Assembly (NCBI GenBank): GCA_002345145.1
Contig: DDVC01000239.1
Location: 1 to 6,334 of the forward strand
Direction: 5' to 3'
DNA: 6,334 nucleotides
DNA from: Bacteroidetes bacterium UBA2322
Lineage (GTDB): Bacteria; Bacteroidota; Bacteroidia; Chitinophagales; UBA2359
Below are positions 6,275 through 6,334 of this stretch, piece by piece. Below the pieces are notes generated by a model. It searched no databases and was not told the origin of the DNA. It saw only the letters and a list, made by a program, of their open reading frames with translations. Position 1 is the first letter of the stretch, and the number at the start of each line of letters is the position of its first letter. The position numbers were made by a program, and so were the translations under genes.

Positions 6275-6292
6275 AACTCATAGTGGGTTTTA
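6272..6292 (+). terminator. Hairpin overlapping the Uma2 gene stop, possible terminator
   Basis: TAAAACTCA (6272-6280, beginning with the stop codon) pairs with TGGGTTTTA (6284-6292) over nine positions with one T-G wobble, around a TAG loop. The 3' arm contains TTTT but is followed by GGGG, so an intrinsic terminator is possible rather than clear. The remaining bases to 6334 hold an A9 run and no gene I can support. Confidence 0.35.
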
Positions 6293-6334
6293 GGGGTTAT
6301 AAATGGCGTTAAAAAAAAACGGTTGTTATGGAAG

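Noticed and set aside
6303..6334. Start of another gene at ATG 6303 or 6328
   Set aside because: Only a few codons are visible, no promoter element precedes them and the peptide start is uninformative; downstream sequence would be needed.

Overview
The window looks like a piece of a Bacteroidota chromosome. Three things support this: two promoter-like sequences fit the TAnnTTTG -7 box of that phylum, the leucyl-tRNA synthetase has a Bacteroidota-style sequence, and a secreted beta-helix protein ends in what looks like a type IX secretion (Por) sorting domain. Start codons lack clear Shine-Dalgarno sequences and sit behind A-rich leaders, which also fits. There is no rRNA, tRNA, CRISPR array, transposase or integrase.

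Layout. Positions 1-198 hold a strict 21-bp tandem array of nine units that stays open in one forward frame and reads as a seven-residue repeat peptide ending in TGA. It is either the 3' end of a repeat-protein gene cut by the window edge or a noncoding array that happens to be open. Positions 199-404 hold no convincing gene but contain nested inverted repeats (235-355). A conserved hypothetical protein of 162 aa follows (405-893). After a 168-bp gap with a good promoter comes leuS (1062-3833). leuS converges on a minus-strand gene for a 543-aa secreted parallel beta-helix protein (3993-5624). Between the two lies a near-perfect 22-bp hairpin (3879-3930). Divergent from the beta-helix gene is a Uma2-family (DUF820, PD-(D/E)XK-like) gene (5705-6274). 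The last 60 bases hold a small hairpin and no gene that can be supported.

The genes do not form an obvious pathway. leuS is housekeeping, with its own promoter and short leader. The beta-helix protein is probably exported for carbohydrate-related or surface functions. The Uma2 gene appears to be a single-gene unit with its own promoter. I do not see a clear new multi-gene system. The most unusual elements are the 21-bp array with its embedded dyads and 63-bp higher-order repeat, the nested inverted repeats behind it, and the long hairpin between the convergent genes.
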